64,000 nucleotides of DNA. It comes from Gymnorhina tibicen. Lineage: Eukaryota; Chordata; Aves; Passeriformes; Artamidae. The position numbers were made by a program, and so were the translations under genes. Location: contig VXAZ01000560.1 of assembly GCA_013399875.1 (NCBI GenBank), positions 1,416,655-1,480,654 of the forward strand, written 5' to 3'. The notes beneath the pieces are model-generated. The model was not told the DNA's origin. It did not search any database and worked only from the letters and a program-made list of their open reading frames with translations. Numbering within the stretch: position 1 is the first letter of the stretch; every line of letters starts with the position of its first letter. Positions 35,450-46,339 of this stretch are shown piece after piece.

Positions 35450-35980
35450 TTCTTCTTGTACCTTTATCACTTGGGTAAGGAAGATCAAAAGCAACCCAGG
35501 CACTAGGGATATTGAAATTCTGCATCCAGATCTGACTACATTTGGCAAAGGATCTGTGGGCCAGATCTTCACTGAATTTAGCAGTGCTACTTCATTTAAT
35601 GATTGAGACCTCGTTACTGGGGCAAATCAGAGCTCTGAACCCCCTACCACTGAGTCTGAGCTGGCTGAAATCTGACCATGATGCACTTGGACACTGAGCC
35701 CCGAACGCGCTTGCAGGGCAGAGTGGGAGACAGAGGGAGACTGCTGAGCTTTGCAAGGCAAATGAAAGAAAGCCTTTAAGGGAAGAGTAGAGTTACCAGT
35801 CCTTAGACGTAACCCAAGCACGCTGAATCAAATCAGCGCTTCAGACTGAAATTGGCTTTTTACCTGGGGAATTGGAACAAACCGACAAGTCAGAGCAAAA
35901 TGGGGAAGGGGTAACATCATGCAAGTCCAAATGAAAGATTAGCTTGGGTCGCTCTGAGCTGACCCACACCTCAGGCCCTG
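35450..35980. other. Non-coding with an old repeat fragment at 35565-35640
   Basis: GGGCCAGATCTTCACTGAAT then GCAGTGCTACTTCATTTAAT resembles the start of another old sauropsid repeat phrase (ggccagatcctcagctggtg). It is a short fragment with low certainty. Nothing else is recognised. Confidence 0.4.
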
Positions 35981-35984
35981 CTCC

Positions 35985-36200
35985 AGAAACACCGATGCGC
36001 TCGTACGCCTCGCGCCAAGCCCGCGAGCTGCCGGCAAAGCGCTGCGAAACCAGGCCACAGAGGGCTCGTCCACCTGGCAGGGTTTGTCTGCCTGGCAAAA
36101 GGGCACCAGAGGCTCGGGCAGGGTCTGCCGGAGCTTGTTTTGGTAGCGGGAGCGATCCCCCCGTGCAGCCCTTCCCTGCGAGGCAGAGGCTCACACCAGA
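35985..36200. promoter_or_regulatory. Small CpG-dense patch
   Basis: CpGs cluster at 35990-36065 (GATGCGCTCGTACGCCTCGC) and continue sparsely to 36190. There is no promoter motif set or recognisable exon. Open frames on both strands follow from the GC content. Confidence 0.35.
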
Positions 36201-36204
36201 GCTG

Positions 36205-36755
36205 CGGGTGATCTCATTTCCAGTAGTTAAGTGAAGTAAGTGCATAAGTATGCAGTATGGGGCCCTGGAAACCATGAAGAAACTGGGTTTCTCTTTTTAT
36301 TGCAGACAACTGCAGCGCCTGTGGACTCTTGCAGCAATGCTTCTTTTCCCCAGAGGAGAACCTGGTCCTGGGATTTTAAATTTTTCTTAATAGATAAATG
36401 ACTTTGTAAGAAACTTTTCAATAAAAATAAAGACTTGGGGGGGGGGAATGTTAAAAATATTGCCTAGCTAAATAAATACACAGATTCAAAGCATATGGAT
36501 AAAAATGAGTGTTACTATAAACACGGAGCTTGTTTTTAAAAAGAATTTTGCAAGAAGATAAACTTTTTCTAACTGTATTTTGATTAAAGTTTTGAAGCTG
36601 TTTATTGTAAGTAATTGCTCTTCCTCAAGGAAAAACAGATGTATAGATGCAGGAGTTTGTTTCTTCTTCTTTGTGTGAAAGTGCACATGAAAAGCGTTTC
36701 TGGAAAAGAAATACTAGGGCTGGAATAGTTTATGTCATTGTAAAGATAATAATAA
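36205..36755. other. AT-rich non-coding stretch
   Basis: A G run lies at 36438-36447. TTATTGTAAGTAATTGC and other AT-rich strings follow. No gene is seen. Confidence 0.5.
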
Positions 36756-36760
36756 ATTAG

Positions 36761-36822
36761 GGCTTACTGTGCCTGTAAAAGTGCAGGAGATGGTTTCTCC
36801 TGCCAGTCCTCACAGGCAAGCC
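36761..36822. ncRNA. Compact stem-loop, possible structured RNA
   Basis: GCAGGAGA (36783-36790) pairs perfectly with TCTCCTGC (36796-36803) around a 5-base loop. Outside that, GCCTGT (36771-36776) pairs with ACAGGC (36812-36817), and GGCTT (36761-36765) pairs with AAGCC (36818-36822). The 62-base length is in the range of microRNA precursors. The 6 by 8 base internal loop is larger than usual for a Drosha/Dicer substrate. No known microRNA seed was recognised. It is equally consistent with a DNA-level palindromic element. Confidence 0.25.
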
Positions 36823-36928
36823 TTCAGAATTCACTGAGATTTAACATGTAGAAAATTATGAAGACTAAAAGTTGTCCTAAGAACCTCAGAAGTTTTGGGT
36901 CTGGCAGGTTTTCTTTTAAATTTTCACC

Positions 36929-36967
36929 TTTTTTTTTTAAAAAAAAAAAAAAAAAAGAAAAAAAAAT
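36929..36967. repeat. Poly-T joined to poly-A
   Basis: A T run is followed directly by a long A run with one G interruption, giving a potential AT hairpin. It is simple sequence. Confidence 0.85.
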
Positions 36968-36969
36968 CT

Positions 36970-37325
36970 AAAATAGTATCAATTCCAGGGTCCGGGGCTG
37001 AAATGTTCTTTGTCCCTATCAGTGCTGGTTTTTACATTTTAAGAAAACTTATCTGGCTCCTACAGAAAGCAACAGCGCTTCTGGCCCTGGGCTTCAGCAG
37101 AATCCGGCCCCGGAGCTCATCCACCTTTTTCTGTGAGACAAAAGGTTGTAAAGGAGGCCAAAAGCTCGATGCTTTGATACCGTTCCCAAACATATGGGAA
37201 CGTACGGCTTCATGAAACTGCGTTTAACAGATGTTTAAAGAAAGACAACTAACAGATCCAGAATGTAGTAATGAGGAAAAAAGACACTGTACATAAATTC
37301 AGCTGCATGTCTCTTTATAGCGCTA
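36970..37325. other. Non-coding, unremarkable
   Basis: Mixed composition with no gene or repeat recognised. Confidence 0.5.
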
Positions 37326-37329
37326 CCAA

Positions 37330-37480
37330 TGCCCCGGAGACAAAATGCAAATGAGTCGACTTATTTGCAATATGACACTCTCCATTCTATATTTAATATT
37401 TTAGGTCATTACTAAAACTGATTTTCTTCTGAAGTGATTTCTTCTGGCACCTAAATGGAGGGAGATTTACACAGTCTGCA
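37330..37480. promoter_or_regulatory. Candidate element with octamer-type near-palindrome
   Basis: The 24 bases at 37346-37369 are self-complementary except at one symmetric pair. Half TGCAAATGAGTC faces GACTTATTTGCA, so two ATGCAAAT-type octamer motifs oppose each other around a GTCGAC centre with a CpG. POU proteins bind ATGCAAAT, often as dimers. The sequence after it (TTTAATATTTTAGGTCATTA) is AT-rich and unique. Confidence 0.45.
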
Positions 37481-37484
37481 GTGT

Positions 37485-37975
37485 ATTGTACTTTGTCAGT
37501 TCAGAGAGTCATGAAAAAACCCCTTCGACTATCAATTTCAGATTTCCAAAGTAAGCGAAGAGGCCCCGTGCAGGCTCAACACACAACCCCTGTGCCAGGC
37601 CAGCGTCCTGGAAACATCTTTCTTTTTTCATTTTGCAACTTCTGAGCCCCAAATTTGAGTTGTAGATAGTTTTGGAGCCCAAAGACCAACTGTTCAGTTT
37701 AGCAAACCAACAATGTCTGCTCATTTTGTCCCAATCTTTTCAGCTTAAATATTCACAATGTGCCATTATTACTGAATCATTATCTGCCTTTAGCTCTGAC
37801 AACAGCATCATAAGGGCTATGAAAGGCTCCTTTCTTCTCATGATTAGTCTCTAAAACATTTCCTCATCTTACAGTGCTTTGCAGCCTCCCAGAATGCACC
37901 GCTCAATTACAGTGCTGAAATTAACTGTATGCCACTCTTATTTATTGATAAAAGAATAATCAAGTGCTCCAGCCC
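37485..37975. other. Non-coding, unremarkable
   Basis: No gene or repeat recognised. It may belong to the flank of the element that follows. Confidence 0.45.
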
Positions 37976-37979
37976 ATAG

Positions 37980-38640
37980 CCTGCTTTGGCCACAGGTTTT
38001 ATATCAAGTTTCAAGTAATGCGGTTTTTTTTAACTCTTTGAATCCTCTTATAAATGGGTGGCATTGTCTGCGGCACGGTGACAACATTGTGCCGCTCGCT
38101 GCGGCGCCCAAGATAAAGCCCCCTTCATTTGCGTGGGGTAATCTTGTTGAAAATAGTCGTGTACGGCTGACACTTTAAAAATTAATCTTGAAAGGGAAGA
38201 GTTTGTTTGTTTTTTTTTATCACCGGGACTGATTAGGCTCCAAAGAAATCAGATGTAAATAAGAGCGAGATACAGAACTTGCTAAACTTCGGGCTGGGAG
38301 TTTGCAGGCGCACGTTAAAAGGCGCTGCCGTGCGCGCCGCCGAGTGAGGTTATTTTATCTGGAGACGATAATTGGAAGACTCCTTGCATCTCCCCTCCGT
38401 GGGACGTTCCTTGCATGGACCCTATTAATTGCTCAGGAACGGAATGCGGGGCTCTGGCTGTCCTGCATGTGATGTTAAATTGTGATTTAGCAGATAACGC
38501 GCACAAAGCAAACTGCCCCAGAAACAATGGGCTCGCTTCTCTGGAGGCTGGCGCTGGAATTACGATCGACTTCAAAGAGAGCGGACTCGGGAGGGCTTCA
38601 AGTTCCTATCACTTCTTCCAAAGCAAAAAGATTTCCTGTC
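37980..38640. promoter_or_regulatory. Large candidate conserved non-coding element
   Basis: The stretch combines CpG-rich and AT-rich motifs without simple repeats. GCGGCAC (38070-38076) pairs with GTGCCGC (38089-38095) around an ACAACATTGT SOX-like core. GATA-type motifs are CAAGATAAAG at about 38109 and TTATCTGG at about 38354. AATTAATC cores lie at 38181 and TATTAATTG at 38425. A CpG cluster sits at 38310-38345. CpGs kept in mixed-GC DNA and the high motif density suggest a developmental enhancer. Conservation is untested. Confidence 0.4.
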
Positions 38641-38644
38641 CAAT

Positions 38645-39395
38645 ACCAAAGAATAACATGTAATTGGGCTATAGCTTGGTCCAGCGCAAGAATGAAAATA
38701 AAAACACTTTCTAAACCTCAAAGATACTTGCTAAGCCATGTATACATTAATCATTTATACCACATGATTATTGTTCATTATTTGGGCAATAACAAATGGA
38801 AGGGTGTGGGGGTTAGTGTGGGTTTTAACAAACCACATTCTATTTAAGCAAAGCCAACTATTAAAGAAAGACCTAACTTGCCAAACCAAGATAAATATAT
38901 GCCATTATTATGATCACATAAAAGCTACTACTCTCGACATTACAATTTCTCTTATAATTGGTACTATTATAATTAAATGAATGCATATGTTTACAGTTCT
39001 TCTTTGAATGGTAAAGTGATTTAGCAGTGATGGTGTCTCTAATTTCTTTTAACTGTACCGGCAAACTTCACTTAAACAGTGGTCTAAATACCACATTGCC
39101 ACAATAAATTAGTAAAGCATCTAGTAAAGTCTGTATATGTAGTTACTGAGTTTAAATGCTTCAGAATAAAACAGCTAGTCATTCTTTAGTATGCCCAGGT
39201 AAAAAAAAAACAAAACCACATATACTCCTCAGATGGAATAAGATAACTGTAAAATTCTTACATAAAATATATATTTAAAATATTACTCTACCAGCAGTCG
39301 CAAGTGCCTACAGCCTTTTTTTGCAAGGCTGATAAAATATAGAAAATTGTTCCCCAGGAGTATCTGCTCCATTTTAAGGAATCCAGTTCAATAAG
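38645..39395. other. AT-rich non-coding stretch
   Basis: AT-rich sequence with TAAT cores, for example ATAATTGG and TATAATTAAATG at 38950-38980. No gene is seen. Confidence 0.5.
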
Positions 39396-39400
39396 ACATT

Positions 39401-39419
39401 TGTAAGCTGTCAGCTTACA
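39401..39419. repeat. Perfect 8-bp inverted repeat
   Basis: TGTAAGCT and AGCTTACA are separated by three bases (GTC). It is a short isolated hairpin with no flanking T run, so it is not a recognisable RNA gene. Confidence 0.6.
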
Positions 39420-39424
39420 GGGAA

Positions 39425-40875
39425 AGGTGGCAAGACACAAGGTCTATGTGTACCTTAAACATTCTAAGCATTTGTTTGCCCTGCCGCTGCAGTCATTAGT
39501 ACACACTAGTGCTGGAAAAGTTAACAACAGGCTTTTTTGGATAACCCACTTTTATATCTATCAGCTGTATGAATCTGCATGGTATCCATCAGCCCAGCAT
39601 CCAACAACTTGGGTTAGGGAGTGAGCCTGAGCCTGGAGTCCCATGAATGCTGCCCTGTTTCCCAGTGTGTGGCCTGAGGGCATGTCCCCACACACCAAAT
39701 GACGGCGTGGGGGCTTTTTCCAACCCCGCTGCTCTGTTGGGACTCACAGCTGAGATCCTAAGAGGCTCCCTCAGGGTGAGTATCACCAGCATTTCCCATA
39801 ATGGCTGTGGTTGGTAAGGAATGTACCTGGAAGAACCACTTTGGAGTCTGTGTTTCTTGTGGTTTGACCCACCACACTGTAAACATTTTGGAAAATTTGG
39901 GTTAAGTTGGGACTGTCCTCGCCTGTTTTTATAGTTCCTGCCAGTTGAGCCAGCACATGAAACCCGGCAGATGTTTTAGTTTGGGTTTGAGATGTTGATT
40001 TGGACACCCCAGTTCTCAGGAAAACCAGAATTTGCTGACCCAGAATGAGGGATGGTTGAAAAACAAAAGACAAATGAGTGCCGGCTGCCGCGCAGGCTGG
40101 CCACAGAACGAGGACGGGTTATGGCAGCGTTTCAGCACGCGGGCAAACACATCAGGAGAAAAATCTGTTACGGTTCCCTCCAAACCAGGTGAATGTAACC
40201 AGCAGCCCTTGTAAAATCTGCCAGGGTTTCGGGCCAGAATGCCTGGGTCATTACTCCAGAGGCTTCAGAGGAGGCTAAAAAAACAGCATAATTTTTTTTT
40301 CCAGTCTTTCTCCTAAGCCTGGCTAGTAATTCTATTAAGAAAAATAAGGCAAGCTGTAATGTTTTGAGTTTAATAAGCGAAACACAGCAAATATGTGAAC
40401 AGAACTTCTGACTTAATATTCTTTAACAGATGTTTTATAAAATACAGATTTAAAAGATTTGCCTGTCTTATTGTTCTGGCTGTTGCCATGTTATACGGCT
40501 ACATTTTCAGTCCCAGATTTTGCCAGCTGTAACAGTTAAATAGCGAGGGGTCTAAGCCTGGATACTGTAGGCAAAATGCCCAAAATTATTCTCTCCCATG
40601 GAAAAACACCCCAGTATAAAGGCAGTGATGAGAAGGTGGAGTTAATCCTTTTGGCAAAGGAATAATCTCCATACTCTTAAAAATGGCTATGGTCATTTTA
40701 ATGCACACTATTCTATGAATGATGCTTTAACTGCGCTGCCAATTAGCAGAGCCTTAAAAATACCTCAGTTATACAGGCCTGATAACTGTCTTTCTTAACC
40801 TTTATCTGACCTTTTTTGGTTTTGCCATGCTCATAAACCAGCATATGAACTATCAAAGGGAACGGCACTGAACAT
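39425..40875. other. Non-coding; motif-dense part at 40.38-40.87 kb
   Basis: No gene recognised. The part 40380-40870 is AT-rich, unique and rich in short motifs (TTATTGTTCTGG, GCCAGCTGTAACAG). It might be a conserved element, but nothing in it is decisive. Confidence 0.4.
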
Positions 40876-40889
40876 CGATTCGAATGTTA

Positions 40890-40960
40890 TATATTAAAAA
40901 AAGGGGAAAAAATACCGAATAAAAAGGAGAAGAAAAAAAATAAAAAAGGAGAAAGGAATG
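40890..40960. repeat. A-rich polypurine tract
   Basis: Long A and AG runs (AAAAAAAGGGGAAAAAA, AAAAAGGAGAAGAAAAAAAA) make a low-complexity purine tract. Confidence 0.8.
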
Positions 40961-41490
40961 AAACCCAGCTGGTCAGCCAACTTTTACAAACCCTAAGCAG
41001 AAAACATGCTCTTCTAATTGGACAGAGAAGACAAGATCTGGAATAGGTGCAATTTTATTACTGCAACAGCGATTCACAGAGCCCACGCTCTTTTCAAAGC
41101 ACGAGCCCCGTGGAGTTTTATCAGACATCTGGAGCAGGGCTCTGGCAAGATGCTGAGAGACTGGGCTCCCATTGATCTCCGTGCTGGCAACAGGCGCTCC
41201 AGCCTTGCAGAGGCAAGCTCTCTCCGAAGGGTAATGGATGAAGTATTTTGCTCAAAAGTGTACCGAGAAGGATATTTTTACTTTTTACCCAAGAGGTATA
41301 AGACGCATTTCAGATATTTGGTCTCAAGACCCTGCGACTTCACAGAAAGTCAGAACCGAAACGGCTGACAAGAGCAGGCTGTGGCAGCCAATCTAAGGCT
41401 ATTGACTTTTTCAAACACACCTAAAATAGACTCTGCTATATTTCATGTAAAACTGTGTGTATTCAAACATATGGCTAAGGGAAGAGATAT

Positions 41491-42246
41491 ATGCAAAGGC
41501 TTATGCACACACAATGTTTAGCTTCTACTTTCAAAATACATCTCCCAAGAATTTCAGGAGGCCCCAAAATAGCAAATATTATTCGCTTGATTATTAACAT
41601 CTTCTCCTTTTATACCAGTCAGTCGAAAAGTATGCAATCACTGGGTATTTTTGGTGGCCTCTCAATCATGTCAAAGATCATAAGACAAGCAGATGGTGTA
41701 CATCTGGGCTTACCCAGCAGTAAGGAAAACATCTCCAGCACAGGTAGGATGATAAAGACAGGACTAAACACACACCATTCCTTTTGGACCCATAGAATTG
41801 GAACAGTCCCATGTTTCTATTTACCTGTCTGGAGCAGGATGACCCAGGAAGGGACAACAGCAAACAGCACTGATGACACAGAGCAAAAAGAAGCCTTGCA
41901 ACATCCCCAGCACAGCCCTCGGCCACGCCACCGGATTAGGCTGCCCGGCTCATTTAACGCAGAGCCAAGAAGGAAGAAGTTAATGAAAGAGATTTGCAGG
42001 GAGGCGATGGGGGTGAGGCTCCCTGGGATTCCAGCGGAGACGCGACGAGGGGCCAAGCCCCCCACAGCATCAATCACCAGCACGGCGCTGTTAATCTCTG
42101 CGGACCCGCATCGATCGGCCCCGAGAACCTGCCCCAACCTCTGGAACATTATTCAGGTTTGTTTTGGCCACATGGTCAGAGTTCATATAAGCAACAAGTT
42201 CATGGCCAAAGTCTGCCCCGAAGTGCCGTTTTGCCCACTTGCATAA
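41491..42246 (+). other. Longest open reading frame in the window (251 codons), unrecognised
   Basis: An ATG-to-stop frame of 251 codons runs through DNA whose first half is AT-rich and second half (about 41990-42150) is CpG-dense. The predicted product has no signal peptide, repeat, zinc-finger pattern or other domain that I recognise. Its composition shifts midway with the GC content. A run this long is uncommon in random AT-rich sequence, which is the only argument for coding. I see no Kozak context, splice-site set or polyadenylation arrangement supporting it. The CpG-dense part may instead be a regulatory patch. Confidence 0.15.
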
Positions 42247-42249
42247 GAG

Positions 42250-42730
42250 CTGAAAGTCACCCTCGGCTTGGCCTGTCCTCGTGTTGCTGGAGCTCTGGGT
42301 GAGTTTTTAGAAGCAGCCTCAAAAACCAAAAGACATTTAGGAAGATTATGAGTAAAGGCCTGTTGTTATTCTGCGGCGAGCAGGGCTTATCTGGATCTAA
42401 GGGATGAAGTGAGCAGTGGTTATTATTCACATCAGACGCAGCTCTGTGTGCTGCAGCTCCTACACCCAACTTCACCCTTTTTTTCCATAAAACTGTCTTG
42501 CAAAGAACCGACCACCTTCCTGCTGGAGGCATCCAGAGTCTGCCACTAGAAGTCTGAAAAGTTAGAAAAGTGTTACTTTCCATCACTAAAACAACACTAT
42601 CATTACACTGTGGGGAAGCCTCAATTGCAAATGTGAGGATGCAACTAATTTTGTGTACAGACTAACTCCGAGCTCTGCAGCTTCCAGGGAACTCTACCCA
42701 GGATCGAGATGCCACGCATACTTCGTTTGT
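42250..42730. other. Non-coding, unremarkable
   Basis: No gene or repeat recognised. Confidence 0.5.
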
Positions 42731-42775
42731 TCTTTCTTTTCTTCTTTTCTTTTCTCTCCCCCCCCCCGTCCCTGA
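42730..42775. repeat. Polypyrimidine tract ending in a C run
   Basis: TTCTTTTCTTCTTTTCTTTT is followed by CTCT and about ten C bases. It is simple sequence. Confidence 0.85.
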
Positions 42776-42779
42776 AATA

Positions 42780-44095
42780 CCAAAATATCAGATAGCTGAT
42801 GACAGGGAAGAAATGTTAACACTGTAGTTTGAAAGTTTTTAACCCTTGCCTTTCATCATCTAACACTTATTCAATCCCATGCCCCTCGCTTCACTGCTTC
42901 AAACCCTCCCATACATACCAAGGCGATGACCACAATGTAAGCTTGTGCACTGACTGATTAGATTTAATTAGATGGATACTTTGTTCCACTGATCTTTCAG
43001 CTATACAAAGTATTGGGTTACTTAACCATATCGGTGAAAACATTGCTTGCACATTTGAATGCGACGGATGTGCGACACTGTTCCGCATTAAAAAGTGAGA
43101 TAGTTGGCTAAGTTTTAATGGCTGAAATGAGTTATATAAAGATCTGTTTTAATTGAGTTTGTGTCCCTGGAAGATTATCTCATTTTTCCCATTATGCAGT
43201 CAGTTCAGTGATGCCTCTATGTATGATCTTTGTCCTAGCTACGTTCTTAAACAATCACCACTACCTTAAACTACTCTTTTTTTCTTCTTTTATTAAAAAT
43301 CTTGCTTCTTTCCAGTTTTGCCACGTTGTGTCCTTGCTGTTCTGGTCCCAGTGCCAGCCCTGGGTGCAGCACCCTGCAGGGCAGGCTGCCGTGTGGTCGC
43401 GGGACTGGTCCCAGTGGCAGAGCCCCAACCCAGCATCGCTCAGGCGCTCGATAGCGCCCTGGCACAGAGGGCAGGAGCCTTCGGCTGCCTCCGCCAGCCA
43501 GAGCACAGGATCTCAACCCAACTCCTTGGCGTGGCCACCTCTGCACAGTTAAAGTACAATAATCAGCGCAAGCCCCGCGCTCCCCGCGAGCACAAGGAGC
43601 TCTGCTGTTAGCAAGAGCAAAGCGAAGCTGACGTACAACCGATTACTCTGAACAAGTCTCTGGGCTAGGTCAGCCTGGCAAAGAAATTCCTCTGCTGGCA
43701 AACTCCTCTACTGTAACTGTACCTTACACAAATAAAAAATGCTTTTGCCAATAAAGTTCATACTAGGTCCCCCAAAGCAACGGGTTGTTTTGACAGAAAT
43801 GCCTTTAACACTAAGCCTTTTGCCAGTACACAAATGCTGTACACAAAATGACAAATTTAGAAGTCATACAGAATGTTCTTACTTGAACTAAAGTTTCTGC
43901 TGCAGTCGTGGTTCAGTTTACATGCTGATTTGAGAGATCACGCTTACTGTCCTTCTCCTTTGGATTTATCTTTTTTCTCTTTGATTACTGTGGTTTATTG
44001 TTCATTCTTCACCCAGACCTTACTACCGGCAACTGAGATGTCTGCTAGAAAACTTCCAGTTTAAGTCAATGCTCAGAGCCATGTAGGATGCTGCT
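42780..44095. other. Non-coding; homeodomain-type motif near 42.95 kb and a GC-rich piece at 43.33-43.62 kb
   Basis: TGATTAGATTTAATTAGATG at 42955-42974 holds overlapping TAATTA/TGATTAG cores. The GC-rich piece 43330-43620 contains the near-repeat CTGGTCCCAGTGCCAG / CTGGTCCCAGTGGCAG, about 60 bases apart. Its open frames on both strands look GC-driven. No gene is recognised. Confidence 0.4.
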
Positions 44096-44099
44096 TTTA

Positions 44100-44345
44100 A
44101 AGCCCAGCTCCATATAATTATTATAATCTCCGTGATACCCAGGGCTCAGCTCCCCCCCGTCAATAATTAGTGCGATTGCAGCTTAATACAATTTTCTTTT
44201 TTTTTTCCCTGAAGCAAATACAATCTTTTTAGATCAATTTGTAGATGGTTACCCTAGAGGAGGACAACAATATAAACAAGCGCTTTTTTTAATCCCATAG
44301 TAACTCATTTAATTTGCACAGATAAAAGCGTGAAAATATTTCGTC
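44100..44345. promoter_or_regulatory. Candidate AT-rich regulatory block
   Basis: Dense TAAT/ATTA and CAAT-type cores (CATATAATTATTATAATC, CAATAATTAGTGCG, GACAACAATATAAACAAG) lie in unique sequence with a few CpGs. AACAAT, TAAACA and TAATTAG are SOX, FOX and homeodomain cores. Enhancer function is inferred. Confidence 0.35.
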
Positions 44346-44349
44346 TTGC

Positions 44350-44900
44350 CAGCGGAGGGGCAGCCTCGGACCCGGGCGAGCTTCTCTGCAGCGGCTGCAG
44401 ATCAGCCCTGGGTGTGGAGGAGTGAGTGAAAAAACACCCCACGCCAAACCTCTGTGCCGAAAATCAAACCCACATGCGGCGTTAGTTATTTACACACTGA
44501 AAGGCCCCAGTTCTTCGCCGTAGCGCCGCTACTTTCTGCTTCAGTGGAACTAAGCTGCTCTAACCTGGCAGCCCTGAGGAAAGGGAATCCCTGCGTGGCA
44601 TACGGCCACCACCTCCTCCGCTGGCTGGGGGACAGTGGGCACGGCGGGAAGGTCCCAGGATCCTGGCACGGCCGGGCTGCCAAACCAGCCCTTGGGAAGC
44701 GCTGGCAGCCCGCAGAGCAGCCTTGTTACAAACTCATCCTCATCTTGCACAAAGTTCTCTATGGCTGGGCCACTGCTGGCCCCACAAGTCTGGCTGCATC
44801 ACAAGTCCAAAGTTCCCCGGGACAGCGGTGCTTGCCAGGCCACGTCCCATCGGGAGGAGGTTCCGCTCCGTGGAGCCCGGCAGAGAACACAGTAGCTGAA
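44350..44900. other. GC-richer stretch with moderate CpG
   Basis: CpGs are moderately frequent at 44350-44410 and 44450-44700. Open frames on both strands, including 150 codons at 44454-44906, show no recognisable content. It may be a weak CpG island. Confidence 0.35.
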
Positions 44901-44904
44901 CATT

Positions 44905-46020
44905 AATTAAGTTTATTAGGAGGAAAGGGAAGGCAAAGGAAGAGACAAGGAGGAGCGTGGCAGAGCCTGGTGTGGGCTCCAGCACAAGGAGAGAACACGA
45001 CTGTAACCACAGAGCAATGGCTGAAACTCACTCCTACCACCAAACCCTGCTTGTCCTCCATGCATTATGCAACTGGAGTTACAAAGCCCCTTCTCAGTCA
45101 GGTTACTGCCCTCTTACACCACCAAAAGGTGTAAAGGGCAAAGGGGTAAAGGGGACGACAACCAGGCAAAATTAATTTTGTTCAACATGAAGGCTTCTTC
45201 AGAGCCCTTGTAGAGGAACCTGAGCATTGGCTGCAGCCCCATCCCTGCATCTGCCCCTGCTGCAAGGGCACCAACAAAGGCCACAATCTCAGAAAATTCA
45301 GTGTTACAAAAACATTGGATCTGCAAGAAGATGACGAGGCAGGATTGTACCTAAAACACAACAAGAAATGTGTGGCACTGCCACTTCCTCTGCTCTGCTA
45401 CACATACATTTCTAATGACAGCTCTTAGCTTAATGACTTGGGGGTGGGAGTGTTGAAAAGGCTTTTTATTACTTAACATATATAAGAAAAGAATGGTGTG
45501 ATGGACAGGGGAGAAAAGAGGGAACCTCCAAAAGCAGATAGTGACTCTGAATAAAAGGGACAGCTAAGAAAGATGTATTAGCAAGTCAGTGCCGCAAAAA
45601 TTTCACTTAACTGAAGAGGGATTCGTGAGAGTACCATCTGGGAACACCTGAAGAGCCCTTCTGCAGGCTGGAACAAGAGCTGGCAAATGCATCTTTGCCT
45701 AGACACCTTCCACATGACAGTGCCTTGACTTACAGCGTAGGTGTGCTATAGGAGAATAAATTTGTTTACAACAAATTTGCAGGACTGCCTGCATACAGAT
45801 AGTTTTCCATATCCTGTTTGAAAAGTATACTTGGTATTCAATGGCTTTTTGGGAGACAATATTCATCAGTCAACTGAAGCACGTTGTTTTGAATCATGAA
45901 TATCTCTGCAGCCAGTGAATAATTTAAAATCTTGAAGGAGTCTCCCTGCTATAGCCATGTGCTCATTCCTCCCTAGAACATATGGATCTGTAAGTCCTGG
46001 GACACCAGTCAGCTCAGAGC
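44905..46020. other. Non-coding, unremarkable
   Basis: No gene or named repeat recognised. Confidence 0.5.
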
Positions 46021-46025
46021 TAAAG

Positions 46026-46200
46026 AATCAGAATTCCAGAATGGTAAAGATCAACTAGTTCCAACCCCTGCCATGGGCAGGGACACCTTCCACTATTGCA
46101 GGTTGCTCCAAGCCCTGTCCAACTTGGCCTTGAACGCTGTCAGGGGTGGGGCGGCCACAGCTTCTCTGGCCAACCTGTGCCAGCGAATCACTCCTACCAA
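46026..46200 (-). mobile_element. CR1 LINE, 5'-truncated 3' tail, antisense
   Basis: The plus strand reads AGATCAACTAGTTCCAACCC, CTGCCATGGGCAGGGACACC, then TTGCTCCAAGCCCTGTCCAA, and GCCAACCTGTGCCAGCG. This is the complement of the avian CR1 3' untranslated end. Only the tail is present, as is normal for CR1, and no reverse transcriptase frame remains. The outer end (AATCAGAATTCCAGAATGG) is a worn form of the terminal ATTCTATG-type repeat. Confidence 0.9.
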
Positions 46201-46269
46201 CATAACCAGTATCAAACCTGGACAACTCACCTCAGAAACTACCATAACTCCTCAGGATCCTTCTGCAGG

Positions 46270-46335
46270 AGGCCGCTGTTATAATTTATTCCCAGTTTGC
46301 AGGGAGGGTAACTGAGGCATGGATGTTTGGGATCA
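46270..46335 (-). mobile_element. Short antisense fragment of the ancient MIR-like SINE
   Basis: TTATTCCCAGTTTGCAGGGA followed by GGGTAACTGAGGCATGG matches the complement of 'gcctcagtttcc..ctgtaaaatgggaataa'. It lies just beside the CR1 tail. Confidence 0.5.
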
Positions 46336-46339
46336 GACT

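Noticed and set aside
46073..46315. Frames at the 46 kb CR1
   Set aside because: They are translations of the antisense CR1 tail and the SINE beside it.
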